A stretch of 15,160 bases of DNA from Clostridiales bacterium (GCA_012728025.1 JAAYFX010000076.1:1-15160), one strand, 5' to 3'; shown: positions 5,758-13,032, counted from the first letter of the stretch. Made by a program: numbers and translations. Notes: a model not told the origin generated them from the sequence alone.

Positions 5758-5970
5758 TTAGTCTAAGTCAGCTATTTCTAAATCCTCTATTTCCTCTGCC
5801 GAAGTCTTATCCGGCGGGCGGCAAAAATCTTCATAGACTAAGGTGTTAAGCATGGTTTTACTTAATTCACGCAATATAATGCCAAGGGAAATAAAGTCAT
5901 CCCTTGATAAAGTCGTGTAAAAATGATTTGTCAAGGCCGCTATAAACACGTTTAAGGTACACGGGTCCAT
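5758..5970 (-). CDS. Small DUF6774-like protein (70 residues)
   Basis: The product begins MDPCTLNVFIAALTNHFYTTLSRDDFISLGIILRELSKTMLNTL. The pattern of an early Cys, a helix, a 'D/E-D' turn and a second amphipathic helix resembles the small DUF6774 proteins of Clostridia; the match is by eye and the function of that family is unknown. The C-terminus is acidic (EEIEDLEIADLD). A start six codons earlier (5988) is open, but GGGGTG lies nine bases before the ATG at 5970. It is followed at 5609 by the SleB-type gene, which has its own promoter, so the two are probably separate units. Confidence 0.6.
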   Translation of the reverse strand: MDPCTLNVFIAALTNHFYTTLSRDDFISLGIILRELSKTMLNTLVYEDFCRPPDKTSAEEIEDLEIADLD

Positions 5971-5986
5971 AATTATCACCCCAAGC

Positions 5987-5992
5987 ATTATA
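5987..5992 (-). promoter_or_regulatory. Possible -10 element of the DUF6774-like gene
   Basis: A perfect TATAAT on the minus strand 16 bases before the start codon at 5970, without a recognisable -35. From here to 6140 I see only AT-rich sequence with no gene. Confidence 0.3.
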
Positions 5993-6140
5993 TGCGGGTT
6001 ATGGGAAATAGGTATATTCTTAAGGCTAAACCATGGAAAACATTCTATTCATTTTTTAAGAACAGGGAAGGAAATAAGCTAATAGGTGCTCAGAAAACTT
6101 AAAAAAGTCTCGAAAATAAGGAAAAAAACATTTGAAACCC

Positions 6141-6176
6141 TTGCTAAATGACAGATATAGTGATATATTTTATTAT
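6141..6176 (+). promoter_or_regulatory. Promoter region of the glp operon
   Basis: Two overlapping matches: TTGCTA (6141-6146), 17 bases, TATATT (6164-6169); and ATGACA (6148-6153), 17 bases, TATTAT (6171-6176). Either would start transcription near 6176-6183, just before the leader terminator. ATGAAAAC at 6181 begins a partial CcpA cre-like match. Confidence 0.6.
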
Positions 6177-6203
6177 ACATATGAAAACTTATGGAGTTAA
6201 TGA

Positions 6204-6249
6204 GTGCAGTTTGTTCCGGCAGAAATGTCGGAACAGCCTGTGCTTTTTT
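6204..6249 (+). terminator. Leader terminator (attenuator) of the glp operon
   Basis: The main stem TGTTCCGGCA (6212-6221) pairs with TGTCGGAACA (6226-6235) around a GAAA tetraloop; a lower stem GTGCAG (6204-6209) pairs with CTGTGC (6238-6243) using two wobbles; six T residues follow. It sits between the promoter and glpP, about 90 bases before the glpP start. A strong intrinsic terminator here fits the known mechanism in which GlpP with glycerol 3-phosphate lets RNA polymerase read through glp leaders. Control of glpP itself in this way is inference. Confidence 0.85.
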
Positions 6250-6340
6250 AATTAAGGCTTAAACAAGCGCTTTCAGGCGCAATTTTCCCTAAAGTTGCTG
6301 GCGGCATAAGCTGCTATTTATAAAGGAGGCTGAGCTAAAA

Positions 6341-6910
6341 ATGGACGAGAGCTTATTTCGCATTTTGGAGATGAATCCGATAATAGCGGCGGTAAAGGAT
6401 ATGCAGGGGTTGGAAAGATGCTGTCAGCTTCCGGATATAAGGATTGTTTTTATCCTGTTTGGCGACATATGCAATCTGCAAGATATAACAATTAAAACCA
6501 AAGATGCAGGAAAGCTTGCCTTTATACATGTGGATTTAATAAGCGGTCTTAGCGCAAAGGAAATTGTTGTGGACTATGTGGCAAAAAACACAAAGGCAGA
6601 CGGGATTATATCCACAAGACCCCAGCTTATAAAAAGGGCTCAGGAATTGGGGCTAAAATCCATAATGCGCTTTTTTCTTTTGGATTCTATGGCCTTGTCA
6701 AACATACCTCGGCAGCTTGACAATGTCTCTCCAGACTGTATAGAAATTTTGCCGGGGCTTATGCCTAAGATTATCCGCAAGGTTAGCAAAAGTGTTAAGG
6801 TTCCGGTTATTGCCGGCGGCCTTATTGCGGAAAAAGAGGATGTGGTTCACGCATTGGATTCGGGAGCCATTTCCGTTTCCACCACAAACCCTACGGTTTG
6901 GACACTTTAG
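6341..6910 (+). CDS. glpP: Glycerol 3-phosphate-responsive antiterminator GlpP
   Basis: RNA-binding regulator which, in Bacillus, binds glycerol 3-phosphate and the glpD leader mRNA and prevents termination. The 189-residue length is normal. Family features seen: NPIIAAVKDMQGLERC near the N-terminus, VFILFGDICNL, FIHVDLISGLS, DGIISTRPQLIKRAQELGL, MRFFLLDSMAL, PDCIEILPGLMPKIIRKV, VPVIAGGLIAEKEDVVHALDSGAISVSTTNPTVW. These outline a TIM-barrel-like fold with a phosphate-binding GG loop. AAAGGAGG lies about 11 bases before the ATG. It is the first gene of the operon and lies behind a terminator it may itself control. It is followed by glpK after 57 bases that hold the palindrome TTTCCATGGAAA (6921-6932) and the glpK ribosome site. 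Confidence 0.93.
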   Translation: MDESLFRILEMNPIIAAVKDMQGLERCCQLPDIRIVFILFGDICNLQDITIKTKDAGKLAFIHVDLISGLSAKEIVVDYVAKNTKADGIISTRPQLIKRAQELGLKSIMRFFLLDSMALSNIPRQLDNVSPDCIEILPGLMPKIIRKVSKSVKVPVIAGGLIAEKEDVVHALDSGAISVSTTNPTVWTL

Positions 6911-6967
6911 TATGATTTTCTTTCCATGGAAAAGGGCGAGGCTATATTATATTAGGAGGTTTAATTC

Positions 6968-8464
6968 ATGGCAAGGTATGTGATGGCTCTGGATGCGGGC
7001 ACCACCAGCAATCGTTGCATTATATTCAATGAAAAAGGTGAGGTGTGCAGCGCTTCTCAAAAAGAGTTTACCCAGCGCTTTCCAAAGCCCGGCTGGGTAG
7101 AGCATGATGCTAATGAAATTTGGGCAACCCAGTTGGGCGTTGCCGTTGAGGCTATGAGCAAAATTGGAGCGACAGCAGAGGACATTGCGACCATAGGCAT
7201 TACAAATCAGCGTGAAACAACGGTTGTCTGGGATAAAAACACCGGCGAGCCTATTTATAACGCAATTGTCTGGCAGTGCAGAAGAACCAGTGAATACTGT
7301 GACAGTCTTAGAGAAAAGGGCTTGGTAGATACTTTTCGCCAGAAAACAGGTCTTGTTATTGACGCTTATTTTTCCGGCACAAAGCTTAAATGGATTCTTG
7401 ACAATGTGCCGGAGGCCCGCAGCCGAGCAGAAAAGGGCGAAATTATTTTCGGCACTATTGAAACATGGCTTATCTGGAAGCTTACAGGGGGAGGCGCCCA
7501 TGTGACAGATTATTCAAATGCCTCTCGCACAATGCTTTTTAATATAAACACTCTTGAATGGGACGAAGAAATCTTAAAGGAGATGGACATTCCCAAAGCA
7601 ATGCTGCCCAAGGCCATGCCTTCAAGCGTCATTTACGGTGAGACGGTTCCCTCCCTTTTCGGCGGAGCCATAAAAATAAGCGGTGCTGCCGGCGACCAGC
7701 AGGCGGCCCTTTTCGGTCAGACCTGCTTTAAGGCAGGAGAAGCGAAAAATACATACGGCACAGGCTGCTTTTTACTTATGAACACAGGGGAAAAGCCGGT
7801 GTTTTCCAAAAACGGCCTTGTAACCACCATAGCATGGGGACTCGACGGCAAGGTTCAATATGCCCTTGAAGGCTCTATCTTCGTTGCGGGAGCGGCAATC
7901 CAGTGGCTTCGTGATGAGATGAAGCTTATTGATAGCAGCTCCGACAGCGAATATATGGCTGGCAAGGTTTTAGACACCAACGGCTGCTATGTGGTTCCCG
8001 CTTTCACAGGACTTGGTGCTCCATACTGGGACCAATATGCAAGGGGAACCATAGTGGGGCTTACCCGTGGGGTTAATAAATACCATATAATCCGAGCCAC
8101 TCTTGAAAGCCTTGCCTATCAAACAAACGACGTACTTAACGCCATGAAGGCAGATTCCTGCATAGACCTTGCGGCTTTAAAGGTTGACGGCGGAGCCTCC
8201 TCAAACAACCTTCTTATGCAGATGCAGTCAAACTTTATTCAAGCTCCAGTTCACAGACCAAAATGCGTGGAAACCACCGCCATGGGGGCGGCCTACCTTG
8301 CAGGACTTGCGGTGGGGTATTGGAAGAACAAAGAGGACGTTTTAAAAAACTGGGCAATCGACCGTGTGTTCACCCCTGAAATCGACATGGAAGAGCGTGA
8401 TGAAATGGTCAGGGGTTGGGACCGTGCCGTTAAATGCAGCTTTGGCTGGGCAAAGGAAAACTAA
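6968..8464 (+). CDS. glpK: Glycerol kinase
   Basis: FGGY-family kinase, ATP + glycerol to glycerol 3-phosphate, cytoplasmic. The 498-residue length is standard. Seen in order: LDAGTTSNR (8-16, phosphate loop), PGWVEHD (41-47), GITNQRETT (77-85) and WQCRRT (102-107), with the glycerol-contacting Arg82 and Glu83; DAYFSGTKLKW; AGDQQAALFGQ with catalytic Asp243; NTYGTGCF; PAFTGLGAPYWD; DGGASSNNLLMQMQ. AGGAGG precedes the ATG. Oddity: the loop before AGDQQ reads GETVPSLFGGAIKISG, so Ser229/Leu230 stand where many Gram-positive enzymes have YHFFG/YHFYG with the histidine phosphorylated by HPr. Activation by the PTS is therefore unlikely. A second small change is FNIN (Asn194) in place of the common FNIH. 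Confidence 0.97.
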   Translation: MARYVMALDAGTTSNRCIIFNEKGEVCSASQKEFTQRFPKPGWVEHDANEIWATQLGVAVEAMSKIGATAEDIATIGITNQRETTVVWDKNTGEPIYNAIVWQCRRTSEYCDSLREKGLVDTFRQKTGLVIDAYFSGTKLKWILDNVPEARSRAEKGEIIFGTIETWLIWKLTGGGAHVTDYSNASRTMLFNINTLEWDEEILKEMDIPKAMLPKAMPSSVIYGETVPSLFGGAIKISGAAGDQQAALFGQTCFKAGEAKNTYGTGCFLLMNTGEKPVFSKNGLVTTIAWGLDGKVQYALEGSIFVAGAAIQWLRDEMKLIDSSSDSEYMAGKVLDTNGCYVVPAFTGLGAPYWDQYARGTIVGLTRGVNKYHIIRATLESLAYQTNDVLNAMKADSCIDLAALKVDGGASSNNLLMQMQSNFIQAPVHRPKCVETTAMGAAYLAGLAVGYWKNKEDVLKNWAIDRVFTPEIDMEERDEMVRGWDRAVKCSFGWAKEN

Positions 8465-8480
8465 GCCTTAGAACAATCGG

Positions 8481-8559
8481 ATAAAGATTTGAGCTAGGTG
8501 AAGGCTTCGTCTTTATAAAACTAAATGAAAGCACTCCCATTGAGATTTTGAGAAGGGAG
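8481..8559 (+). promoter_or_regulatory. Stem-loop and competing stem upstream of the internal glp terminator
   Basis: ATAAAGA (8481-8487) pairs with TCTTTAT (8510-8516), with an inner AGC/GCT. Downstream, CTCCC plus TT (8534-8541, one bulged A) can pair with AA plus GGGAG (8553-8559), which would occupy the left arm of the terminator that starts at 8556. The two structures are mutually exclusive, as in attenuators. ATGAAAGC (8525-8532) resembles ATGAAAAC of the glpP leader, and is also the left half of a CcpA cre consensus. Confidence 0.5.
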
Positions 8560-8603
8560 CCTTGCGGCCTTGATTAATTTATCATGGCCGCTGGGCTCCT
8601 TTT
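8556..8603 (+). terminator. Internal terminator between glpK and the dehydrogenase genes
   Basis: GGAGCC-TT-GCGGCC (8556-8569) pairs with GGCCGC-TG-GGCTCC (8586-8599), twelve Watson-Crick pairs with a T-G wobble and one T-T mismatch, a 16-base loop, then TTTT. The ribosome site AAAGGAGAG of the next gene begins three bases later. The short T-run suggests partial or conditional termination. Confidence 0.65.
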
Positions 8604-8623
8604 GTAAAGGAGAGAGAATAAGT

Positions 8624-10063
8624 ATGTACGATGTTGTTATAATCGGAGCCGGAGTGTCCGGCGCCTCTACGGCAAGAGAGCTATCCCGCTATAAGGCCCG
8701 CATCTGTGTGGTGGAAAAATGCGAGGATGTTTGCTGCGGCACCTCAAAAGCCAACAGCGCCATAGTCCATGGGGGCTTTGACGCTGAAACCGGTTCTCTT
8801 ATGGCAAGGCTTAACCTTAGGGGAAACCTTATGATGGATAAGCTTTGCGATGACCTTGACATTCCTTTTAAAAGAAACGGCTCCCTTGTGGTCTGCACCG
8901 ACCCTGAAAAACTTGGTGACCTTTATGCCCTTTATGACAGGGGGCTTGCAAACGGGGTTCGTGGCTTGGAGGTCATAACAGACCGAAACAGGCTCCTTGA
9001 AATGGAGCCAAATCTGGCAGACGGGGTCTGCGCCGCCTTACACGCACCTACTGGCGGCATAATAAATCCCTTTGTTATGAACATTGCCATGGCGGAAAAC
9101 GCCAATGAAAACGGTGTTGAGTTTCGCTTTAACACTGAAATTATGGATATTGAAAAATGCGAGGGCGGCTTTGTTTTGCACTCTGAAAACGGAAATATAA
9201 AAACCCGCTGTGTGGTTAATGCGGCAGGGTTATACACAGATAAATTCCACAATATATTTGCGGAAAAGAAGATTAAGATTATACCCAGACGGGGAGATTA
9301 TTACCTTCTTGACAAAACGGCGGGGCAGTATGTTTCAAAAACTGTCTTTGAGCTGCCGAACAAAATGGGCAAGGGAGTTATAGTTACACCCACAGTGGAC
9401 GGAAATCTTTTGGTTGGGCCAACTGCCATAGATGTTACCGATAAGGAGGCCACAAATACAACTGGTGAAGGGCTGGACATTGTTTTGGAAAAGTCCAAAC
9501 ACACTGTTAAAAATATTCCCATGAGACAGGTTATAACCTCCTTTGCGGGGCTTCGTGCCCACGAGCAGGGGCATGAATTTATAATAGGCGAGCTTTCGGA
9601 GGCTCTCGGATTTTTCGACTGTGCCGCCATAGAATCACCGGGGCTGACAGCCGCCCCCGCCATAGGGGAAATGCTTGCAGATTTGATTAAAAAAAGGCTG
9701 GGGCTTGAGGAAAAGGATGATTTTATCGCCACCCGCAAAGCAGTTTTTGACCCCAGCGGCTTAAGCGAGGGTGAGCGCACAAAGCTTATTAAAGAAAAGC
9801 CCGAGTATGGAACCATTGTCTGCCGCTGTGAGATGATTTCGGCTGGGGAAATAATAGAGGCAATTCACAGACCCTTGGGAGCGAAAACCCTAGACGGCAT
9901 AAAGCGTCAGGTGAGAGCAGGCTCAGGCCGCTGTCAGGGAGGCTTTTGCACACCGAAGGTAATGGAAATTATAGCAAAAGAGCTTAATATGGAAATGTGC
10001 GACCTGACCAAATCCGGCAAAGAATCCCGAATTGTGTTAGGCCGCAACAAAGACTGGATTTAG
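8624..10063 (+). CDS. GlpA/GlpO-like FAD-dependent glycerol 3-phosphate dehydrogenase with BFD [2Fe-2S] domain
   Basis: Probably oxidises glycerol 3-phosphate to dihydroxyacetone phosphate. The product has 479 residues. The N-terminal DAO-type Rossmann fold has YDVVIIGAGVSG (2-13) and CCGTSKANSAIVHGGFDAETGSL, the FAD-binding segment typical of GlpA/GlpD relatives. TSFAGLRAHEQGHEFIIGE and AAIESPGLTAAPAIG form the C-terminal part of the FAD domain. Residues about 395-450 are a Fer2_BFD domain with Cys400, Cys402, Cys437 and Cys442 (CRC...RCQGGFC), ligands for a [2Fe-2S] cluster. A TTG start at 8570 is open but lies inside the terminator loop; AAAGGAGAG nine bases before the ATG at 8624 decides the start. 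It is followed after 13 bases by the second flavoprotein. A broad 'FAD oxidoreductase' reading is safe; the G3P substrate rests on the glpP-glpK context. Confidence 0.88.
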   Translation: MYDVVIIGAGVSGASTARELSRYKARICVVEKCEDVCCGTSKANSAIVHGGFDAETGSLMARLNLRGNLMMDKLCDDLDIPFKRNGSLVVCTDPEKLGDLYALYDRGLANGVRGLEVITDRNRLLEMEPNLADGVCAALHAPTGGIINPFVMNIAMAENANENGVEFRFNTEIMDIEKCEGGFVLHSENGNIKTRCVVNAAGLYTDKFHNIFAEKKIKIIPRRGDYYLLDKTAGQYVSKTVFELPNKMGKGVIVTPTVDGNLLVGPTAIDVTDKEATNTTGEGLDIVLEKSKHTVKNIPMRQVITSFAGLRAHEQGHEFIIGELSEALGFFDCAAIESPGLTAAPAIGEMLADLIKKRLGLEEKDDFIATRKAVFDPSGLSEGERTKLIKEKPEYGTIVCRCEMISAGEIIEAIHRPLGAKTLDGIKRQVRAGSGRCQGGFCTPKVMEIIAKELNMEMCDLTKSGKESRIVLGRNKDWI

Positions 10064-10076
10064 GAGGATGCCCCAT

Positions 10077-11339
10077 ATGAAATACGATATAGTAATAATC
10101 GGCGGAGGGCCGGCAGGGCTTGCAGCAGGCAAGGCGGCAAAACAGGCAGGGGCAGACAGCATCTTAATCCTCGAGCGTGACCATGAGCTTGGAGGAATAC
10201 TTAACCAGTGCATTCATAATGGTTTTGGCCTGCACACCTTTAAGGAAGAACTAACGGGGCCTGAATATGCCGAGCGTTTTATAGACAAGGTTTGTGAGCT
10301 GGGCATTGAATATAAGCTTAACACCATGGTCATGCATATCGAAAAAAATAAGCGTGTTGTTGCAATGAACAGCAGTGATGGTATGTTTTCCATTGAGGCG
10401 AAATCCATTATCCTTGCCATGGGCTGCAGGGAGCGGCCAAGAGGCTCCCTTAACATAGCCGGCTACCGTCCGGCGGGCATTTTCTCTGCCGGAACTGCCC
10501 AGCGCCTTGTTAACATTGAGGGCTTTATGACCGGTCGTGAGGTTGTTATTTTAGGCTCCGGAGACATTGGGCTTATTATGGCAAGAAGGATGACCTTGGA
10601 AGGGGCAAAGGTAAAGGCAGTTGCAGAGCTTATGCCATATTCCGGCGGTCTTAAGCGCAATATTGTCCAGTGCCTTGATGACTATGGCATACCCCTAAAG
10701 CTTAGCCACACAGTTGTTGACATACGGGGCAAGGAGAGAGTGACAGGAGTTACCATAGCCGAGGTTGACGAAAACTTTAAGCCCATAGCCGGAACTGAAG
10801 AAGATTTTGACTGTGACACCCTGCTTTTATCTGTGGGGCTTATTCCGGAAAATGAGCTGTCTAAGGAAATCGGCATTGAAATGAACCCTGTTACAAACGG
10901 CCCCTTAGTAAACGACAGGCTTGAAACTAGCTGTGAGGGGGTTTTTGCCTGCGGCAATGTTTTACACGTACATGACTTGGTGGACTATGTGTCTGAGGAG
11001 GCAGCCTTAGCCGGCAAAAATGCCGCACGTTATGTTAAAAAAGGCTCTGGGGCTAAGGCGGAACAGAACATAACGATTGAGGGGAAAAACGGAGTTCGCT
11101 ATACTGTTCCCTCCACCGTTAACCCCGAGCTTATGGAGGACTTTGTAACTGTGCGTTTCCGTGTGGGCGGAGTTTATAAAGACAGATACATAAGCGTAAA
11201 GCTGGATGGCGAGGAAATAATCCGCCGTAAGCGCCCTGTTATGGCTCCCAGTGAGATGGAAGATATAAAGCTCCACAAAGCAAAGCTTTGTGAAAAGCCC
11301 GAGGCAAAGAGCATCACAATTAGTATAGAGGAGGGCTGA
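10077..11339 (+). CDS. FAD/NAD(P)-dependent oxidoreductase, second subunit of the G3P dehydrogenase
   Basis: Pyr_redox_2 flavoprotein of 420 residues related to the alpha subunits of opine and sarcosine oxidases. The first dinucleotide fold is YDIVIIGGGPAGLAAG (GGGPAG at 9-14, FAD). LGGILNQCIHNGFGL and ELTGPEYA are typical of this subfamily. A second nucleotide fold VVILGSGDIG (Gly160-Gly165) fits NAD(P)H, and GVFACGNVLHVHDLVDYVSEEAALAG is the C-terminal FAD contact. AGGAGG abuts an ATG at 10068, too close to use; the ATG at 10077 is nine bases away and is chosen. The gene occupies the place of E. coli glpB but is a different type of flavoprotein. It probably passes electrons between the GlpA-like partner and NAD(P) or another carrier; the direction is not readable from sequence. 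Confidence 0.87.
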   Translation: MKYDIVIIGGGPAGLAAGKAAKQAGADSILILERDHELGGILNQCIHNGFGLHTFKEELTGPEYAERFIDKVCELGIEYKLNTMVMHIEKNKRVVAMNSSDGMFSIEAKSIILAMGCRERPRGSLNIAGYRPAGIFSAGTAQRLVNIEGFMTGREVVILGSGDIGLIMARRMTLEGAKVKAVAELMPYSGGLKRNIVQCLDDYGIPLKLSHTVVDIRGKERVTGVTIAEVDENFKPIAGTEEDFDCDTLLLSVGLIPENELSKEIGIEMNPVTNGPLVNDRLETSCEGVFACGNVLHVHDLVDYVSEEAALAGKNAARYVKKGSGAKAEQNITIEGKNGVRYTVPSTVNPELMEDFVTVRFRVGGVYKDRYISVKLDGEEIIRRKRPVMAPSEMEDIKLHKAKLCEKPEAKSITISIEEG

Positions 11340-11341
11340 TT

Positions 11342-11707
11342 ATGAAAAAAAGGACACTTACCTGCATAAGTTGCCCCCTTGGCTGTCAGGTCACTGCTGA
11401 AATTAATAAAGGGGAGATTGTTTCTGTCACAGGAAACACCTGTAAGCGGGGGGATGTCTATGCTCGCAAGGAGCTTACAAACCCCACAAGAATAGTTACA
11501 AGTACAGTTGAAGTTATAGGCGGAGAAAGCTCAAGACTGCCTGTAAAAACCCGCACAGACATACCAAAGAGCATGATTTTTGACTGTATCCTTGCCTTAA
11601 AAGGGCTTAAAGTTAAGGCTCCCCTTAAGGTAGGAGACGTGGTTTTGGAAAATGTTTGCGGCACAGGCGTTGATATTATTGCAACAAAAACCATAAAAAC
11701 ATTTTAA
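11342..11707 (+). CDS. DUF1667 protein, four-cysteine (Fe-S or Zn) partner of the G3P dehydrogenase
   Basis: A 121-residue protein starting MKKRTLTCISCPLGCQV. Four cysteines, Cys8, Cys11, Cys15 and Cys34 (C-x2-C-x3-C ... GNTCKRG), match the DUF1667 family and resemble the N-terminal [4Fe-4S] motif of molybdopterin oxidoreductases, so a cluster-bearing electron-transfer role is likely but not shown. No membrane segment is visible, unlike GlpC. Two bases separate it from the upstream stop, with GAGGAGGG as ribosome site, so it is made with the two flavoproteins. The same three-gene set is known in glp operons of Clostridia and Thermotogae. It is the last gene before a 70-base AT-rich gap. Confidence 0.88.
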   Translation: MKKRTLTCISCPLGCQVTAEINKGEIVSVTGNTCKRGDVYARKELTNPTRIVTSTVEVIGGESSRLPVKTRTDIPKSMIFDCILALKGLKVKAPLKVGDVVLENVCGTGVDIIATKTIKTF

Positions 11708-11777
11708 AAAATTTTTAAAACCCTAGGAGAATTAAAGCTTAAAAAACTCATACACTAGCTCAAAGGAGGAATGCGAT

Positions 11778-12035
11778 ATGGGTTTTTTAAGCTGGATTAT
11801 AATAGGAGCTTTGGCAGGCTGGATTGCCAGTATGATTACCGGACACAATAAAGAAATGGGAGCTTTGGCAAACATTGTCGTGGGAATTGTCGGCGGCGTA
11901 ATCGGCGGGTTTGTAATGAATCTCATAGGCGGCGAAGGTGTTACAGGTTTTAATGTATGGAGCCTGCTTGTTGCCGTGCTAGGCTCTGTAATACTTCTTT
12001 GGATTGTTCGTGCGTTTAAAAAGAATATCTCATAA
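11778..12035 (+). CDS. GlsB/YeaQ/YmgE-family small membrane protein
   Basis: An 85-residue protein of the family annotated as transglycosylase-associated or general stress protein. It has three hydrophobic segments: SWIIIGALAGWIASMI, ANIVVGIVGGVIGGFVMNLI with GxxxG-type packing, and WSLLVAVLGSVILLWIVRAF, followed by KKN. AAAGGAGGAA lies eight bases before the ATG. The function is unknown; in several bacteria the family is stress-induced. It may be read through from the glp operon, since no terminator or clear promoter is seen in the gap at 11708-11777, which does contain an AT-rich palindrome (TTTTAAAAA/TTTTTAAAA). Confidence 0.88.
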   Translation: MGFLSWIIIGALAGWIASMITGHNKEMGALANIVVGIVGGVIGGFVMNLIGGEGVTGFNVWSLLVAVLGSVILLWIVRAFKKNIS

Positions 12036-12065
12036 AGCTTCTGATTAAGACAGTATCAGCTTTAA

Positions 12066-12110
12066 AAAACAGCCGAAAACCATTTATTTCAAAGGTTTTC
12101 GGCTGTTTTT
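12066..12110. terminator. Strong bidirectional intrinsic terminator
   Basis: AAAACAGCCGAAAACC (12066-12081) pairs perfectly with GGTTTTCGGCTGTTTT (12094-12109) over 16 bases, with A- and T-runs on the flanks. It lies between the converging GlsB-like gene and the second GDPD gene. Confidence 0.88.
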
Positions 12111-12130
12111 GTTTTGATAGCTCAATTACA

Positions 12131-12158
12131 AAGGTTTTTGACATTTTGGAAAAACCTT
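12131..12158. repeat. Second hairpin in the convergent gap
   Basis: AAGGTTTTT (12131-12139) and AAAAACCTT (12150-12158) are perfect inverted arms with a ten-base loop, 38 bases past the GDPD stop on the minus strand. No T-run follows, so it may only assist the terminator at 12066-12110. Confidence 0.45.
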
Positions 12159-12195
12159 CGCTGGAGATATATTTGATAGCTGCATCTTTTGTTCT

Positions 12196-13032
12196 TTAAA
12201 CTTCCGACGATGGGAGAAAGCCCTCGAAAATCACAGTGTCGCACTTATACTTAAGTTTTTGAAAGGTTTCTTCGTTCCCCACCGTCCAGAAAGCCGAGGG
12301 CGCTTTAAATAAATCCCTGCAAAGGCGAAAGCTAAGACCCTTTTCGTCCCGCCAGTCATAGGCGATAAAGTCCGGTTTTATGTAAAAGTTTGTCAAGAGG
12401 TTTTTAATCACCCATTTTTTTACCCAGTCAGAAAAACCATTGACATCTTCTTTAAGAAGGTTTGCGGAAAGTTGCCCCCGCAGTACATGGGGAGCGTTTT
12501 TCCGCCACCAGTGCAGGTAAACAGGGTTAAATGACTCTATGACATAGTCACCACAATAGCCCTGTAAGGCGGCATATACCTTTTGGCAGACAGTCGTATC
12601 CATGGATTCGCCCTTTATTTCGACAACAAGGGGGGCTTTGCCATTAACAAGGCTTAGCACCTCGTCAAAGGAAGGAATGCATTCACTTGTGCCGCTAAGA
12701 GGAAAAAGCTTTAGCTCCGAGACTATCATATCTTTTATTTCCCCATCAACGCCGCAGATGCGAGAAAGATTGTAGTCGTGAAAAACCACAAGTCCCCCGT
12801 CTTTTGTAATCTGCACGTCAAGCTCCATGCCGAAGCCCCCGTCGGCAGCGGCGGCAAAGGCGGCAAGGGAATTTTCGGGAACCCCTGCTTCAAGCTTATG
12901 CAATCCCCTATGGGCATAGTTAAACTTAAAAAGCTCTTTCATTTGGGGGCGGCGGCCAAAGTTTGGAGAAATTAAAAACAGGTATAGGAGAAAAAGTGCG
13001 GCCAAGACAGCGACACCTATAATATAGGGCAT
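12196..13032 (-). CDS. Second membrane-anchored glycerophosphodiester phosphodiesterase
   Basis: GDPD-family enzyme of 278 residues. One N-terminal transmembrane helix (4-21, IIGVAVLAALFLLYLFLI) anchors a catalytic domain, presumably facing out. Motifs: AHRG (40-43), VPENS (51-55), MELDV (69-73), LVVFHDYNLSRI (81-92) and LVVEIKG; His41, Arg42, Glu53, Glu70, Asp72 and His85 are the expected catalytic and metal residues. Start: AAAGGAG seven bases before ATG. It starts 14 bases after the stop of the MFS gene, so the two form an operon. It shares VLRGQLS, NLLTNF, a Trp-rich stretch before them and the overall length with the GDPD at 3158-3985, so the two are paralogues of one subfamily. Confidence 0.9.
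   Translation of the reverse strand: MPYIIGVAVLAALFLLYLFLISPNFGRRPQMKELFKFNYAHRGLHKLEAGVPENSLAAFAAAADGGFGMELDVQITKDGGLVVFHDYNLSRICGVDGEIKDMIVSELKLFPLSGTSECIPSFDEVLSLVNGKAPLVVEIKGESMDTTVCQKVYAALQGYCGDYVIESFNPVYLHWWRKNAPHVLRGQLSANLLKEDVNGFSDWVKKWVIKNLLTNFYIKPDFIAYDWRDEKGLSFRLCRDLFKAPSAFWTVGNEETFQKLKYKCDTVIFEGFLPSSEV

Noticed and set aside
6921..6932. Palindrome TTTCCATGGAAA between glpP and glpK as an operator
   Set aside because: Twelve bases only, no nearby promoter, and no known regulator site it matches; noted in the glpP entry.
6947..7501. 184-codon open frame antisense to glpK
   Set aside because: It mirrors the strongly conserved glpK coding frame, has no ribosome site and no recognisable motif.
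8525..8540. CcpA cre site (TGAAAGC-n-CCCA)
   Set aside because: Only about 12 of 14 positions fit the consensus and it lies far from any promoter; kept only as an alternative reading of the shared ATGAAARC word.
8570..8623. TTG start 18 codons upstream for the GlpA-like protein
   Set aside because: The TTG lies in the terminator loop with no ribosome site; AAAGGAGAG and the conserved MYDVVIIGAG opening place the start at 8624.
9301..9816. 171-codon open frame antisense to the GlpA-like gene
   Set aside because: Ser/Pro-rich shadow translation of a well-supported gene, with no start signals.
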